NCBI GenBank assembly: GCA_018806915.1
Contig: JAGKQI010000102.1
Location: 620,001-684,000, forward strand
Direction: 5' to 3'
Source of the DNA: Phytophthora colocasiae
Taxonomy: Eukaryota > Oomycota > Peronosporomycetes > Peronosporales > Peronosporaceae
Length of the DNA stretch: 64,000 nucleotides
Shown here piece after piece: positions 10,201 through 18,500 of the stretch; the stretch's first letter is position 1; every line of letters begins with the position of its first letter. A program made the position numbers and the translations under genes. A model generated the notes under the pieces. It saw nothing but the letters and a program-made list of their open reading frames with translations, searched no databases and was not told the DNA's origin.

Positions 10201-11696
10201 AAATCACAAATGTGGCGCTTGCTGGAGCCGGGGGTGCTGTCGATAGTGGAATTCGAGCAGCAGGTGGATTGGCACTGGCCAACGGAGTGGCAAGATCTGG
10301 GACAGCTCTTGGTGGCATGGTTGCAGCTCCGTTAGCCGTCGCGTCAATCCTTGTAGATATCGGGAAAGAGTTTTACGACTACCGTAAAAAGCACACAGAG
10401 CGTAAGGAGCTGGGTGTTCTTTCCTCGACGAGCGAGCGGCTAATGCGCCGCGATTTCCGCTTGAAAACTGGCGAGGTGGTTATTAGCCGCACGACAGCTG
10501 CGGCCGGTGCAGGTCTCGGCGCGTACGGAGTAGCATCAGCTATGACAATGTGGGCAGCTGCAGGTGTTGCTACTGGACCCATCGGAATCGTGGCAGCAAC
10601 GAGTGCTGCCGTTGTTGGTGGTGTTGCAGGGTACTTTGGTGGCGCAAAGGTGTACTCATTGTCCACTGCCTCATACTTCAAAAGTCAGAAGCACGCAACA
10701 GAACACATCGACCGACTGGAGTTGGGTGCTCGTGTATTGTTTGAAGAACATGACCCGGCAGGGACTGGAGAGATTTCGAAGGAAGCATGTCTCTCGATAA
10801 TGCATAAGTTGTATGAAATATCAGGTGACACGTCAGACTTCGCGTACGAGGCGAGCGTCGAAGCGATCAAAGACCCCAGTTTCGAAGGACCCGTGACGTG
10901 GCGTATGTTTTGGATCTGGGTTAGCACTGAGGCTGCGAGGTCACTTAAAAGTTTGGATGACCACGAACTGAGATCAGCACAATCAAGTGAAGGCGAGAGA
11001 AAGCGAGATAAAGTGATGCGGAAGCTTCGAGAAGCGAAGCAAAAGCACCATGAAAAGCATCACCCAGAAGATGGCAACACAAAACCAGTGGATTTTAAAG
11101 ATGTCGAGAAGGACATTCATGCTCGGGCAGCCTTTGCCCCTGTTCTGCCTGGTGAAGAGGATAATTTTGATGATGAAAAAGCGGCGGTCGAAGCTCTCGT
11201 GCACAACCACCATTTGACTGCAGGACAAGCATTTTCGCTATGCTCGCAGCTTGATTCAGGCGATCCGGTGGACCAGGTGTCAGCCCGTGAAATTATCGCT
11301 GCGTTACAGTTAGAACTCGCAAGCGCAGAGCCTGAATCTGAGACTACGGAAGACTTTGAGCTATTTCCTGTTGCTAAGCCTGGAGAAAACAAGACTCAAG
11401 ACTTGATCCCAGCCACTACCAAGGAAACACTGTCGTCATCAAAATTACCTCCGCTAGCCCCGTCCTCGCGTGAACAGAAGAAAAAGATGTCGAAGCCTCC
11501 TGCAGTTGATCCACGTCTGGATGCGATGTGCTCGCTAATGTCCACGGATGGCCTGAAGCGATTTCTCGAGACACAGTACATCATTCCGGAGGATGAAGCG
11601 ATAACTCGTCATGAAGACTTGCATTGCCTAGCGCTCGCTTCGGCTGTGCCACCGGCTTCATCGAGCAACGCCAGATTGGGGAAGGCTTCGAAATAA
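7284..11696 (+). CDS. Class 3 lipase-like / DnaJ / glycine-rich membrane fusion protein, copy A
   Basis: Single-exon, 1470 residues. An alpha/beta-hydrolase of class 3 lipase type occupies about residues 100-435: nucleophile elbow GHSIGGS with Ser175, Asp289 in NEYDCIPG, and a candidate His428 in LQHMMSAYV. A J-domain follows at about 450-525 with HPD at 479-481. Next come a Ser/Thr-rich linker, a hydrophobic segment at 709-729, acidic repeats of the DEFFECATE/EEEFFEC kind around 830-870, a KGSKVNTPFGLGVVEDW module near 895, a long Gly/Ala-rich membrane-insertable stretch (about 1071-1125), a degenerate EF-hand near 1157 and an acidic C-terminus. A lipid-acting enzyme tied to an Hsp70 co-chaperone at a membrane is plausible; substrate unknown. 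The start is supported by collinearity with the paralogue at 15585-19835 (ALR/WWW region, then ELL.AAVLC). Confidence 0.85.
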   Translation: MAAQSEDQCQQQQQVGPAWWWRSTNGRHSATRTVTSSEPELLSAAVLCSALSTTKASPSASDALANASAARELEMHVRKSPLPHTLQLPAIEFTTDYVLVESEGAVICAMRATSPGDIVQAVMGSAVPLSQPYIHRFGGSRVHAPFWKRAQRLDLSKLHNHAQQGNKVLLFCGHSIGGSIAKLAFCELVYSSLPASMREILEKLDADQTKSDSKEHSHKDKHFRKHKQQKIDDWMQKVSRNEREVALRNLPVAMAIGFGAPYTGNDALAGFLKPLEMNDRVVTFVNEYDCIPGVLNIAHSAAMLAKTTERLVTIAKATKALLNLLPAPMQQRIADMAKGAGTAAVPSATSAYLSMSITMLQKSFDKLREFNVVKTVDYRYAPCGTYIFMAKENAEFNIFADPVQIRKALGEDGDEATTGLTGNSILQHMMSAYVDAIARRSRSIQINATMNHYERLSVARNASDREIRRAYRSLALRWHPDRIAHGSLTDQQKEVAEDIFKLLAESYEVLSSQESRRAYDAYLDRPLSRREEFMHYGTVDGITLDEAISTFKDVVDNFSSQLHRMTDRFSSSSSTSVGHSLQHNGGKATASSRNTEHPTSSSGVHTSSPKLPVTSDNTATGVAAAPTSTSQVASSAQVGPGGVATPSSTVSASSAGVPASTQDPSIALGKTGDLMANNNAETTTLSINTRSSSDSIGSSSKLTSSSLKAISVVGGAVAVAASVAIIVSAWSQFSDSSRKKRQAAAVRDMPGDSLVLLLEDRKTVQQRQSRTPSIQLLQESKARQIKAFAIASSPANDARRDSGDSSLYLAKEAQQAIVELTQNDKEQDEDDKLIDEFFECATEGDDAAIEAMAEEEFFECVKLVQDVDQHFAKKYEKLYLSHGKSKVGVRFPKGSKVNTPFGLGVVEDWRENTTVAAIRFEDESLRYIDKNEITRGASIACEITSTVVEERRAELAERVITKYGLEEAKTGDQITNVALAGAGGAVDSGIRAAGGLALANGVARSGTALGGMVAAPLAVASILVDIGKEFYDYRKKHTERKELGVLSSTSERLMRRDFRLKTGEVVISRTTAAAGAGLGAYGVASAMTMWAAAGVATGPIGIVAATSAAVVGGVAGYFGGAKVYSLSTASYFKSQKHATEHIDRLELGARVLFEEHDPAGTGEISKEACLSIMHKLYEISGDTSDFAYEASVEAIKDPSFEGPVTWRMFWIWVSTEAARSLKSLDDHELRSAQSSEGERKRDKVMRKLREAKQKHHEKHHPEDGNTKPVDFKDVEKDIHARAAFAPVLPGEEDNFDDEKAAVEALVHNHHLTAGQAFSLCSQLDSGDPVDQVSAREIIAALQLELASAEPESETTEDFELFPVAKPGENKTQDLIPATTKETLSSSKLPPLAPSSREQKKKMSKPPAVDPRLDAMCSLMSTDGLKRFLETQYIIPEDEAITRHEDLHCLALASAVPPASSSNARLGKASK

Positions 11697-11734
11697 CTAG
11701 TACATGTTGACTTGCGTTTAATGAACTCAAAATT

Positions 11735-12736
11735 TTACAGTGCTTGTGTGACTTCCCACACCTCAATATCCTCTGCAATATAGTGTGGATGGTACTCATC
11801 CGTACCGATCACGCGCAACGAGAACTTCTTTGCTTCCATAAGCTCCCAGAATCTGTGTTTCGGCTGAAAATGTTGGTAGTGACGATGCTCGTACGAAATG
11901 AGAATGCGGGTGTGAGGTCCGCTGAGCATTATAAGTGCCTCCACAAGCGGTTCGATCGGGTACAGGCGCGGCAAAATGCAGTCCGACACTAGAATGAGGT
12001 CAGGATACGACGTCGGGACGAGAGTCTCCGATGGAGGTTTCCCCCATTCGTACTCTTCAACATCAATCACGACATCACTTTTAATTCCACCGTCTTGCTG
12101 TGCCAATTCTGCGTTTGTCTGCATGATGAAGCGGACATTGTCCATGTCTGTGAGCACCACTCTCCCAGTTTGAAGAAGCATCGCTGCTGCGATTCCAACA
12201 GCTCCTGTTCCGCTACCCAACTCCAGTACGAATGGGTTGTTTGAATCTACCAGCGCCGTACGGCTACTCTCTGCTCGATGTTCCAAGTATTTTAGTAGCA
12301 CACAAGCTGCAGGCCACACTGTAAGCCCCGTACCGAATCCATTGAGCTCCCCCTGCAAGATCTGCTTGACGCGCAAACGTTTCCCATTCACAGTCTCCTT
12401 GAAGTACGGATCCATCGAGAAGGCGTCGCGCCACGCGAGCGTCTGCCATGCTGCAACGTCATTGCCATTGGTGTTGTTGCACTCTGGTAGCGAAGCGTGG
12501 CGCACTTCATCGCTCGTCTGAGTTTGAAAAACGGTTTCTTTAACCACAGATTGAGTGACCGCTTTGAAGTTCTGCTGCTGCTGTTGGACCTTGTCTTGCA
12601 CGCCTTGGCGCAGCAACTGCATAAACTTCTTCCGATTGTCGGCGTCCGCCATTGCTACGTCGGGTTCGCAAGTGACAGCGGGGACTGCGACAGATGAGAG
12701 CGACGACACCTTGCGATTGAACTGTTCGAGTTGCAA
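11735..12736 (-). CDS. METTL21-type protein-lysine methyltransferase (Methyltransf_16)
   Basis: 333 residues, single exon. Rossmann-fold SAM site near residue 171: VLELGSGTGAVGIAAAML (motif I), then VVLTDMD (motif II acidic residue). A later DLILVSDCI stretch stands where METTL21/FAM86 enzymes have their catalytic (D/E)xxY-type motif. The N-terminal ~90 residues are polar and Gln-rich. It converges on the lipase-DnaJ gene with only 38 bp between stop codons. Probable protein-lysine methylation; target unknown. A second member of the family lies at 30293-31060. Confidence 0.8.
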   Translation of the reverse strand: MQLEQFNRKVSSLSSVAVPAVTCEPDVAMADADNRKKFMQLLRQGVQDKVQQQQQNFKAVTQSVVKETVFQTQTSDEVRHASLPECNNTNGNDVAAWQTLAWRDAFSMDPYFKETVNGKRLRVKQILQGELNGFGTGLTVWPAACVLLKYLEHRAESSRTALVDSNNPFVLELGSGTGAVGIAAAMLLQTGRVVLTDMDNVRFIMQTNAELAQQDGGIKSDVVIDVEEYEWGKPPSETLVPTSYPDLILVSDCILPRLYPIEPLVEALIMLSGPHTRILISYEHRHYQHFQPKHRFWELMEAKKFSLRVIGTDEYHPHYIAEDIEVWEVTQAL

Positions 12737-12824
12737 AGATGGGGTGAGATCAAACGTTTTGTTGTAAAAGTGTATGAACAGTCTAAGAGCGCGAACAGCG
12801 GACGACCATGCTACATGTCGTCAA

Positions 12825-13780
12825 CTAGGAAGACTCGTCTTCCGAGTCGCTGGATTGCTGCAGGAAGGAGGACAAACGCACAGGTGAAGGCGACGCATCT
12901 CGGTCCTTCCTGCACGACGACGACTTCTTGCTCCGTTTGGAGCGTTTGTGTCGTCGGGAACGGTCGTTATCCGAGTCCGAGTCGCTGTCATCCGAGTCTG
13001 ATGATCTCCGTCGACGCTTGCTCTTTTTCCTGCACGAGCAAACATACCACACCGACAATGAGGAAACACTGGAGAGCGGCCGCAACGAATTGACCATCAA
13101 ACGACTCACTTTTTCTTGCGGCTCTTGTGTTTGGAGCGCCGACATTCATCCTCACTGCTAGAACCGTCGGATGAAGACGAACTCGAGCGCTTCTTGCGTT
13201 TCTTCCTGCTTCTCTTGGAACTGCTTGCTCCTGCGAGTTTCTACCCAACACCAAACAAACATCAGTCAGAACTTCCTCACCTTCAGTCCATAACAACTCA
13301 TAGTTCCCCACCTTCTCTCTGGCAGCATCCAGCTTCTTTCTATACTCCTTCATTTCCTTCGCCCCATTACCGCTGAGGTCCAGCTTGTCAGCGTTTTCCT
13401 TCTTGTACTGCTCCCACGTGGGGCGGTTCGGGTCGCTGATGCGGTCGGCAATGGTGCGCTCCTCCTTGCCCGTCACCATACGCATAAAGGCGTCCATAGT
13501 GGCGGACTGAGGACCTGCGCCTTTAACCGCGGCATTCTTCGGTTGTTCAACTGGTGGCTGCAAGGCGAATGAAACAACAGAAACAAGAGCATCAGGCTTT
13601 GAGGTGCTATTGACACATCCAGACGAATGAGGCACGCACCGCTGCTGGAGCTGCTCGGATGGCGCGCTGCCGCTCAAAGCGGTGATCGTCGATCTGGCGG
13701 TCACTCACTTGGCTGTAGTCTACGCCGGAAGATCGTCTGAGCCCATACTTGTCCGTGCCGTGCGACTTTCCTGGTGCCAT
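12825..13780 (-). CDS. FAM133-like SR/KR-rich nuclear protein (4 exons)
   Basis: Exons by splice phase: 13640-13780, 13281-13557, 13110-13230, 12825-13029, giving 247 residues with every junction in frame (introns 77, 50, 50 and 80 nt or close). The start reads MAPGKSHGTDKYGLRRSSG. The middle has DRISDPNRPTWEQYKKEN and EMKEYRKKLDAAREK, matching the PTWEEVKEQ...KALxEFEEKM layout of FAM133. It then turns into Ser/Arg/Lys tracts (SSSKRSRKKRKKRSSSSSS) and a long Ser-Asp run, as in splicing-associated nuclear proteins. Function by family resemblance only; other SR-rich proteins are possible. The next gene, the methyltransferase, starts 88 bp further on, same strand. Confidence 0.72.
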
Positions 13781-14218
13781 CGCCTCGAATGGCTGCTCCA
13801 GATGCTCTAAAAACGTTTAGATAACCATTATTATTACAGATGCTCTAAAAACGTACCGATACAGTACATAAGGTTTAACCCTCTACGTAATTTTCCCACC
13901 CCTTCGTTTACTTATACAGGGGCAGCCAACACAAAAACCTCCACAAGAGTTAATCCTTCTCCTTCGGGAGAATACCCCGGCTCTATATGCCTATAATGCT
14001 ATCTCGCGGACAGTATTCGCGCGCTATCGCCGCCAAGACAATCTTGCAGGTACACAAGTACATCGAAGTACATGTCTGAGCCAAGTTGCAGCGCGGGATT
14101 CGAGCTAGAGCTCGCTCCCCGTTTCGTGATAACTGATGCCATTTGTCATATCTTATAACATGATTTTGTATAGGAAATCACAGTCTTTGCATTACTTTAA
14201 GCAGGGCGACGCCCCCAT
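13781..14218. other. Intergenic region, no intact gene
   Basis: 438 bp with short duplicated GATGCTCTAAAAACGT motifs (about 13801 and 13840) and otherwise no convincing ORF, RNA gene or TIR. It separates the FAM133-like start from the strumpellin relic. Confidence 0.5.
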
Positions 14219-14314
14219 CGACAAGCGTAGCAGCTCGGCAATAATAGCGCTACCGCGACTCACGAGGCGCAGCAGCGTCTGCCCACAGTCGTTCTCTTCG
14301 GCGAGGAACTCCAT
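14219..14314 (-). pseudogene. Strumpellin/WASHC5 N-terminal relic
   Basis: On the minus strand an ATG at 14314 opens [20 protein letters not shown] followed by [12 protein letters not shown]. This is recognisably the extreme N-terminus of strumpellin, the WASH-complex subunit (family pattern [30 protein letters not shown]). After LLRLS similarity ends; the frame stops ten codons later with no GT donor at the break. No further strumpellin sequence is apparent nearby. Best read as a truncated duplicated exon or pseudogene fragment; a first exon with unrecognised splicing is the alternative. Confidence 0.6.
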
Positions 14315-14662
14315 GGCCGCATTATGCCGACCCCCTTCCAAACCGTATCTGTATACATTACATTCCGGATATTATTTCATCCAGAAGTGTATACGTTCAA
14401 CAAAGATAGAGAGATTCACTTCGTGTTACATCGCAGTAGTGTGCTCGCTGCAAGAGCGTCTCCGCCGTGAAGCGAGGCAGGTATGTTCGTGAGCATGCCT
14501 TCCAATTATAGCCACGTTTCGCCGCTCATTTTCGCTGTATTGAGTGCGCTGCGTGGGTTGAGCATTTGCCCCAACAATATTGCAGTGAACCTCTCTACCT
14601 TGTTGAACATCAGCAAAGGAGGTCCCTCGGTTTTCTGGCCGCTGTCCTTATCTCGGTGGCTC
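14315..14662. other. Intergenic region upstream of POMP
   Basis: About 350 bp of mixed sequence with no supported gene. Its right end merges into the palindromic TATTACCGG cluster in front of the POMP gene. Confidence 0.45.
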
Positions 14663-14699
14663 GGTATTACCGGAATCGTTACCGGTATTACCGGTAACG
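14663..14699. promoter_or_regulatory. Paired GGTATTACCGG palindromic sites upstream of POMP
   Basis: GGTATTACCGG occurs at 14663-14673 and again at 14684-14694, exactly 21 bp (two helical turns) apart on the same face. The second lies in a 23 bp near-perfect palindrome (14677-14699, CGTTACCGGTA/TTACCGGTAACG). The pair lies 54 bp upstream of the POMP ATG. Probable binding site for a dimeric transcription factor; identity unknown. Confidence 0.45.
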
Positions 14700-14710
14700 A
14701 CGGGGGGGTT

Positions 14711-14718
14711 CCATTTTG
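14711..14718 (+). promoter_or_regulatory. Inr-like start element of POMP
   Basis: TCCATTTTGG, 35-42 nt upstream of the start codon, fits the oomycete Inr pattern (YCAYTYY), where transcription usually starts within 50 nt of the ATG. Confidence 0.35.
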
Positions 14719-14752
14719 GATCTCGCGAAGAAGCTCAAAAGCTCAGACAAAA

Positions 14753-15413
14753 ATGGTGAGGCACGCAGCGCTGACGACGGTTGTATGGGTTCGTTGCTGA
14801 CAGTTTGTGCTCCTATATGTGCATGTGTTTCCTTCACTCAGAACGCTGCCAGCCTCCCCCTCGTGCGTGCGCCCCCTGACGCCCTACGCTTCGGCTTTTA
14901 CAGCGCCAGTGAGGACGTGCGACCGGTACACGAGGTGCAGCGCCTACAGACCACGGTACGTCGTGCATGCCTTGTATTTTATGATATTAAGTGCGTAATA
15001 CTGACTTGTATGTTGCAGCACCGTCAGACGAACTGGGAGCTCAAGATGGCGACCGTGGAGCAGGTCTACGGAAAGGGAGCGGCCATGCGTCTGCGCACGG
15101 AGAAGGCGGTGCTCGAACAATTTACGGTGCGCTAACGATAGGATCTAACGAGATGCAGTTGGATAAATGGCTAACGATATTGATTTTTGCAGCGTCTTCC
15201 GGGTCTGCCGAGCTCCCACGCAGGTCTAGACACGCTTACAGGTGCCGACGAGCAGCTCGAATTCTCCGACTTCCTCAACAGTACGAGTGACTGATTTTAT
15301 AGAGTAATGGGGACGGTTCTAATGTGTGTTTTGTTGCTATAGACCCTGATGAGCACCCTGAAAACACGTTCCGTGTCCACGAGGCGATGGAAGTGAAGCT
15401 CTCTATTTTCTAA
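14753..15413 (+). CDS. Proteasome maturation factor POMP/Ump1 (5 exons)
   Basis: Exons 14753-14755, 14842-14955, 15019-15126, 15193-15280, 15343-15413 give 127 residues, all introns GT-AG and in phase. POMP chaperones half-20S proteasome assembly. Family marks: the middle VEQVYGKGAAMRLRTEK helix, then RLPGLPSSHAGLDTLTG (compare QRLPFLSSSNLSLDVLRG) and the C-terminal LEFSDFLNNPDE ... EAMEVKLSIF (compare GFEDILNDP ... EYKLGLL). In this model the first exon is only the ATG, followed directly by a GTGAGG donor, so residue 2 is Asn from exon 2. No other ATG lies in frame upstream of exon 2. Length is slightly below the human protein (141). Confidence 0.85.
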
Positions 15414-15584
15414 GCAATCACAATGTCGAGTCATATCTGTTAGTGCCCAGCACTGATCAACACCTCAGCAATGACATGTAGACAACATTTGACGGAACGA
15501 TAGTTACATGTATTCAACTGGCTTTTCGTTTTGATTCATAGATTGGTGAAGCAAACATCTCCATTTTCAACAATGCGAACAAGA

Positions 15585-18500
15585 TCATTGTACAGATGCC
15601 GGTGTGGACGATGAGGGAGCTGCAGCCATCAGCGCTAAGCAGTGCAAGTCTTCGTGTCGTACAGGTGCTTCACTTTCCGCGGGAACGATAATATTTTGCC
15701 GCTGTAAGAAACGCTGGAGACCCTGCGTAGACATCAACGAGCACATGACATCCAGACTCTCATCGGTCTGGGGACTGTACTTCTTCTCATCGCTCTGAGT
15801 TGACGTAGTGGCATTTGATCCAGGTGTTTGAGTTGCATCCTTCTCCTTTTCAGGCTCATCACCCGGAAGCTCCATCGTGTCGCCACCTGTAAAGCCGAAT
15901 CCCTCACATACGAGAGTTGGCCCCGCGTCCGACAAACCCTCGTGCATGGCTGTAATCGTCTTCCGTGCGGACTCCTTCAGCACTAAGTCATCAGACGCCA
16001 ATTGCTCTCGAAGCTGGAAGGCATCCCCTACCGTCAGATGGTCGTTGTTCACTAAAAACTCGACCTGTGCCTTTAGAACCAAGCTTTCTTCTTCCTCTTT
16101 ATCAGTTTCTTCATCAGCAGCCACCAATGTCGAATCATTCGTCGGTACAGTTAGTCCTAACACGGCAATGACTGACGGATACATCGCCGCTTGAGGCTCT
16201 GCAAGTAATGGGGTCGTTTTCTTCGAGTTCAAGTACGAAAAATACGCCATGTAGCTGTTCCACCACGTCTCGCTTGTCACAGGTTCCGATAGCTTCTTTG
16301 ACTCTTCATGCTCCAACTCACGCAGCGCCTGAGCCGCTTCCGTACTCACCCACTCCCAGAACATCCCCCACGTCACGGGTCCCTCAAAATCATCTCCTTC
16401 GATCACGGCCATGGTCCTTTCATACCCGCTCTCAGAGATAGAGCCCATCGCACCATACAACTTCTTCATCAGCTTGATACAGTCTTCTTTTGATATGGTA
16501 CCGGTGGCTTCTGGATCAAACTCGTCAAAGAGAATCCGTGCGCCAAGCTCCAAGCGATCAATATGTTCTTTGGCATTCTGCTGACTCGTGAAATAACCCA
16601 CCGTTGATACAGAATACGCCTTGGATCCTGCAAAGAAACCTAACATACCCCCAACAACGGCTGCACTTGTAGCGGCCACAATACCCACTGGACCAGCCGC
16701 AAGGCCAGCGGTGCCCCACATCCCCAACGCCGAGCCCACGCTATAAGCACCAATACCTGCCCCTGCTGCAGCTGCAGTACGGCTGGCAATAACTTCGCCA
16801 GTTTTCAGCCGAAAGTCTTGCATCATTAACTGCTCTGTGGTTGTCGATAGCACACCTAGAGACTTTCGGTCGGTGTACCGTTTGCGATAGTCGTAGTACT
16901 CCTTTCCAATATCGACGAGAATCGAAGCGATCGTTAGTGGCGCAGCTACAGCTCCACCTAACACAGACGATGTCCGGGCCATTCCATTTGCTAAGGCTAC
17001 ACCACCAGCGGCACGAATTCCACTGTCTAAAGCGCCGTCACCACTCGCAGCGACCAAGCTCTTGAGAGTACCACCCGCAGCGCCAGCGTCCAAGTGATAT
17101 CGGGACACCACACGATCTGCAAGCTTCGTTCGCTTCGACTCTAAGATTTCACTATTCGCAGTTTTTGCCAGGGATGCACCACGCGAAATATTCGCTTTCT
17201 GGATGTAGCCAACCATGAACTTCGGGACTGCGAATCTCACGACTGCGCATGATTCGCTTTCTCTCCAATCGTCCACAGTTCCAAGACCAAATGGGGTGCT
17301 GACAGTTGATCCAGGAGGGAACTCAATCTGTTTGGCAGCAGGGACAATGGCATTTGACGTGTTCAGCTTCTCCTCCATAAGTTTTTCTTCTTCTAACGCA
17401 TCAACACCGAAGTGGAGTGCGACGTCATCCATAATATCAATACAATCGAAAAATTCTTCCTCAGCCATTGCTTCCATTGCGGCATTGTCGTACTCTGTGG
17501 CGCACTCAAAGAACTCTTCGACGAGCTTGTCTTCTTCCACATCTTCCTGCTGTTTCAACGCAACGAGTGCCTGCTGAGCTCCTCGAACGAAAAGCTGTTT
17601 TGCGGTGTTAGCATCCATGCTTCTGCTGGAATCTGTACTGACGAGAGAAGCAGCATCTTTCTTCTTCCTCCGGTCATCACTCTGTTGAAGCAGCAGTTGT
17701 GTTGTATCGACATGCTGCGTGCTGCGATGATCTTCTAGGAGCAGTAGTAAGCAATCTGCAGGCATTTCTCTCACCACTGCTGCCTGCCGCGTCTTCTTAG
17801 ACATCTCCGAGTACTGCGACCACGCGTTCACAATCAATGCGACGCTAGCCCCCACAGCGACAGCACCACCCACCACAGAAACCGTTCGTAGCCCTACACT
17901 CGCACCAGAACTTCCTGGAGTAGGTGCTGCTACATCGCCCGCGATGATTTCTTCTGGTTCCAAGTACAGGATTTGCTCGCTTTGGTCGGCACCAATTCCC
18001 ACCGTCCTCGACACCCGAATCCGGTCCGGTGCAAAAATATTGTCGTGGTTGTTCGGAATAAGCCCACTTCGGACAGAAGATGGGGTACGCAAAGGGTTTA
18101 CTACGGTGGAGCTTGGGGTAGAAAAGCGTGACGTCACCTTGGAGACTGCACCGGAGAGGTTGTCAATCACGTCACGGAACGTTGCAATTGCCTCGTCAAG
18201 AGTCATCCCATTCACCGTGCCATTGCGTACAAACTCGTCCTTCAGGCTCATTGAGTCGTTCAGGTGAGCGTCGTATACTTTTCGCGCTTCAGCATCTGAT
18301 AGCACCTCATAAGATTCCGCCAATAACTTAAAAATCTCCTCCGCGGAAGACTGTTCCTGTGGGTTAGCGGAATTGTTCGCCCACCGATCTGGGTGCCACT
18401 TTAAAGCAAGTTGTTTGTAAGCACTCCGTATTTGCCGCTCCGTCGCATTTCGAGGTACACCAAGACGTTCATAAAAGTCCATGGAGGCATTGATCTGGAT

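Noticed and set aside
11744..12767. Plus-strand ORFs across the methyltransferase
   Set aside because: Antisense shadows of a conserved minus-strand coding region.
14136..14492. 118-codon plus-strand ORF
   Set aside because: Covers the strumpellin relic in antisense; no similarity in its own frame.
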